This document shows, in pieces, positions 61,778-64,000 of a DNA stretch of 64,000 nucleotides (its first letter is position 1; each line of letters starts with the position of its first letter). The stretch spans positions 1 to 64,000 of the forward strand of contig WBMZ01000348.1 of the NCBI GenBank assembly GCA_013400975.1, read 5' to 3'. Position numbers and translations under genes: made by a program. The DNA comes from Atrichornis clamosus. Its lineage: Eukaryota; Chordata; Aves; Passeriformes; Menuridae. The notes beneath the pieces were generated by a model. The model was not told where the DNA came from, did not search any database, and saw only the letters and a program-made list of their open reading frames with translations.

Positions 61778-63689
61778 TTCATATTTATTGTGATGAATAG
61801 GACAACATATTTATCATTATAAAGGTCACAGCTTTTGCCAAGCGATCTTTATCCCTCATCCTGATAGATTGGCCAGTGAAGACTATAACTTTAGACAGCA
61901 TTGCACTGTGCACATGACGCTCAATACTGAGCCGATAGAGTGATAGGTGAGCAGAGCACAGGCAGCTCTGCAAGGAGGCAGCAACAGGGTAAAAGGAAAA
62001 ATCCAAACAGGCTGTGGGAACAGTAGAAGATAATCAGAAGAGGTGCAAAAGGTAGAGACATGGCAGCCAACATTAGCACAGCAACATATCCACACTCTGC
62101 AGATGCTGGCAAGTGCAGAACTAGGAGCTAGAGTTGAGGGAATTATTTACTATGAGGGCACTAATCACAGTCAGCACTGAGAAATGCTTTTTCTCTTTGT
62201 TTGGAGGAAAAGATAATTATCCAGATCCTGGGGAAAAACATTCAGGAAAGATCTACAATGAAGCTCTCTCATGGATTTAGCCATACCTGTGTATTTTCAT
62301 TCAAATATCACAAATAAAGCGTTACTAAGGTATTTCAAATGGTAACACTTAGGAACATCATCCAAATATCCATAAAATAAGAGTTATTAAACTATTAACC
62401 TCTTAAATATATTGCACAAATACAATGAAGTAGAGAAAGGATTAAGATGAGCAAGCATTAATTTGCTGAAATAAAATAGCACTTCAGTTAAACCTCCCCT
62501 AAGGTACATCTTAAGTGCATGTCTAAAGGACTTACCCTAAGACAGAAGATAATAACCAACAGCAAGCACTCCTAACACATCTTATAAAAGGTAAAAATAC
62601 CCTTGCAAAAAATTTGCTAGCACTACGTTAATTTAATAGTTCTCGCACAGTTATCATATTTCAGTATAGGAGCAGTATTGAATAGCTGAGGTGCAGCAGC
62701 TATCTAAAATGCTTAAATATTTTAAGAACTCAAGTGCTATATTTTAAAAGCTTTGATAATGAATGGTCTGGTTTTCTTTCCTCCTTTTCACTGCTGTGCC
62801 TCTTTCCACTTAGGTTACTGCAGGCTCTGAAAACCACTTTTCAATAGCAGGTACCTTAATCACCTTAATGATACATGATAAGCCTAAATACTATCATGCA
62901 GCATGTACAAGAGGAAAGGGATTTTTTTGGGAATAGCTGGTATAACGCTACAGGATCCACAACTGAGAGAAACCCACTTTTTCCAAACAGAGAGCTCAAA
63001 CTGTATCTAGCTAGCTTTCTATAGTCTAATAGACAGAAGATGGAGTCTGATGAAACATCTTTAAAAACCCCAAAATCTTAAAAAAACCCACACTAATAGA
63101 GTAGGAGCTACCTCATTTGTTAGCAAACATAAGCAATACAAGCACAGCACTGTCCTTCAGGCAAGGGTGTTTTTTTGTTTATTTTTACAAACACTGAGTT
63201 TGGTCAGGTTAAGTGTTCAAGTGAATTTCCATCAGCTCTTCATACACTCAGGAGACACCCCCTTCAACATTTTGTTGTTCAGCACACACACATCATGCAC
63301 TGCTCTTGGCAAGAGATTCAGCTCAGCTGTAAAGGCATCACTAACACACAAACTTGAAAAATATTTATTCGTAGACACACCCCACATAAGTAGCACTCTC
63401 AGACATCGACAATTCCCTGGTTAAATAAAATTACTTCATGGCTTGCTGAGCCTGCCACTGTATCAGTCATGCGTATCTATCAATCAAAGCAGGTCAAGGA
63501 CCTGAATGCATTTTGGGGATCTGCCTTTCCAGTTCACTTTGGCTGACAAGTGATTTGCAAAGTACATTTTACTTCTCCTGCGACTCAAGATTACAAGTTA
63601 CATTACAGAATAAATGCAATAGATTTATGATTTGGACACTGCAAAGGAAAAAACCCAAAATTGCTAAGATGAGCACAATTGTGACTTTT

Positions 63690-64000
63690 CTCTCGGCATC
63701 CTGGGGTGCATCGGGAAGTGTGGCCAGGAGGCAAAGGGAGGTGATCCTGCCCCTCTACTCAGCCCTGGTGAGGCCACATCTGGAGCGCTGTGTCCAGTTC
63801 TGGGCTCCTCAGGACAAGAAAGACAAGGAGCTACCAGAGAGGGTCCAGTGGAGGGACACAAAGATGATGAGAGGTCTGGAGCATCTCTCTTATGAGGAGA
63901 GACTGCAGGAGCTGGGCCTGTTCAGTCTGGAGGAGACTGAGAGGGAATCTCATCAATACATTTAAACACTTCAAAGGCGAGTGCCAAGAGGATGGTGCCA
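63690..64000 (+). mobile_element. CR1 LINE copy, cut by window end
   Basis: Plus-strand CR1 starting in the C-terminal region of ORF2. Frame translation gives [17 protein letters not shown], then [20 protein letters not shown] and [20 protein letters not shown], which is the conserved CR1 reverse-transcriptase tail. The ORF that contains it (63513-63965) begins in unrelated flanking sequence and stops early, so this is a dead 5'-truncated copy. It continues past the window edge, so its 3' end is not seen. The subfamily differs from the copy at 57825-58525. Confidence 0.93.

Larger units (their letters stand above)
58526..63689. other. No gene seen
   Basis: AT-rich unique sequence with small features only: an 18-bp tandem duplication (60641-60676), a perfect hairpin (61755-61777), short A/C- or T-rich runs near 60083-60110 and 60183-60196. 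A text like caatctagtctaacctcc near 60561 faintly recalls a CR1 tail but is too short to call. Confidence 0.5.

Overview
The window is AT-rich nuclear DNA of a bird. The evidence is CR1 LINE copies with the typical avian 3' end (positions 370-1195, 2519-2966, 22445-22532, 38290-38415, 57825-58525, 63690-64000), an LTR remnant of a type common in passerine genomes (about 52609-52902), very few other transposons, and no long protein-coding ORF. It reads as intergenic or deep intronic sequence. Whether a large gene spans it cannot be told from the window alone. The longest ORFs (192 codons at 10760-11338, 183 codons at 35105-35656 on minus) begin at TTG, contain little or no ATG and look like chance.

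Layout. 1-3 kb: two minus-strand CR1 copies. 3-16 kb: non-repetitive AT-rich sequence, then an old amniote-type repeat near 15936-16200. 18.2 kb: one possible 61-codon exon with good splice borders. 20.4-23.8 kb is the most gene-like part. It holds a 105-nt imperfect hairpin (20437-20541) that pairs better as minus-strand RNA, a compact CpG cluster with a CCAAT box (about 23000-23165), a consensus splice donor on the minus strand (just left of 22824), and a plus-strand ORF for a 98-residue putative secreted peptide with six cysteines after the signal peptide (23467-23763), preceded by a good splice acceptor. 25.7 kb: a compound direct and inverted repeat with 37-bp perfect arms. 27-52 kb: mostly featureless, with A/C-rich low-complexity tracts nearly all in one strand orientation, a CR1 tail at 38.3 kb and an LTR remnant at 52.6-52.9 kb. 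57.8-64 kb: two plus-strand CR1 copies.

How it may fit together (inference). The CpG cluster could be a divergent promoter, driving the small secreted peptide to the right and a spliced non-coding transcript to the left that would cross the hairpin 2.5 kb downstream. Separately, the CR1 copies at 370-1195 and 57825-58525 lie in opposite orientations 57 kb apart and share a 280-bp GC-rich block at 275/280 identity, while their flanking CR1 sequence is far more diverged. This suggests gene conversion between them. No gene was identified by homology; every coding call here rests on sequence signals only.
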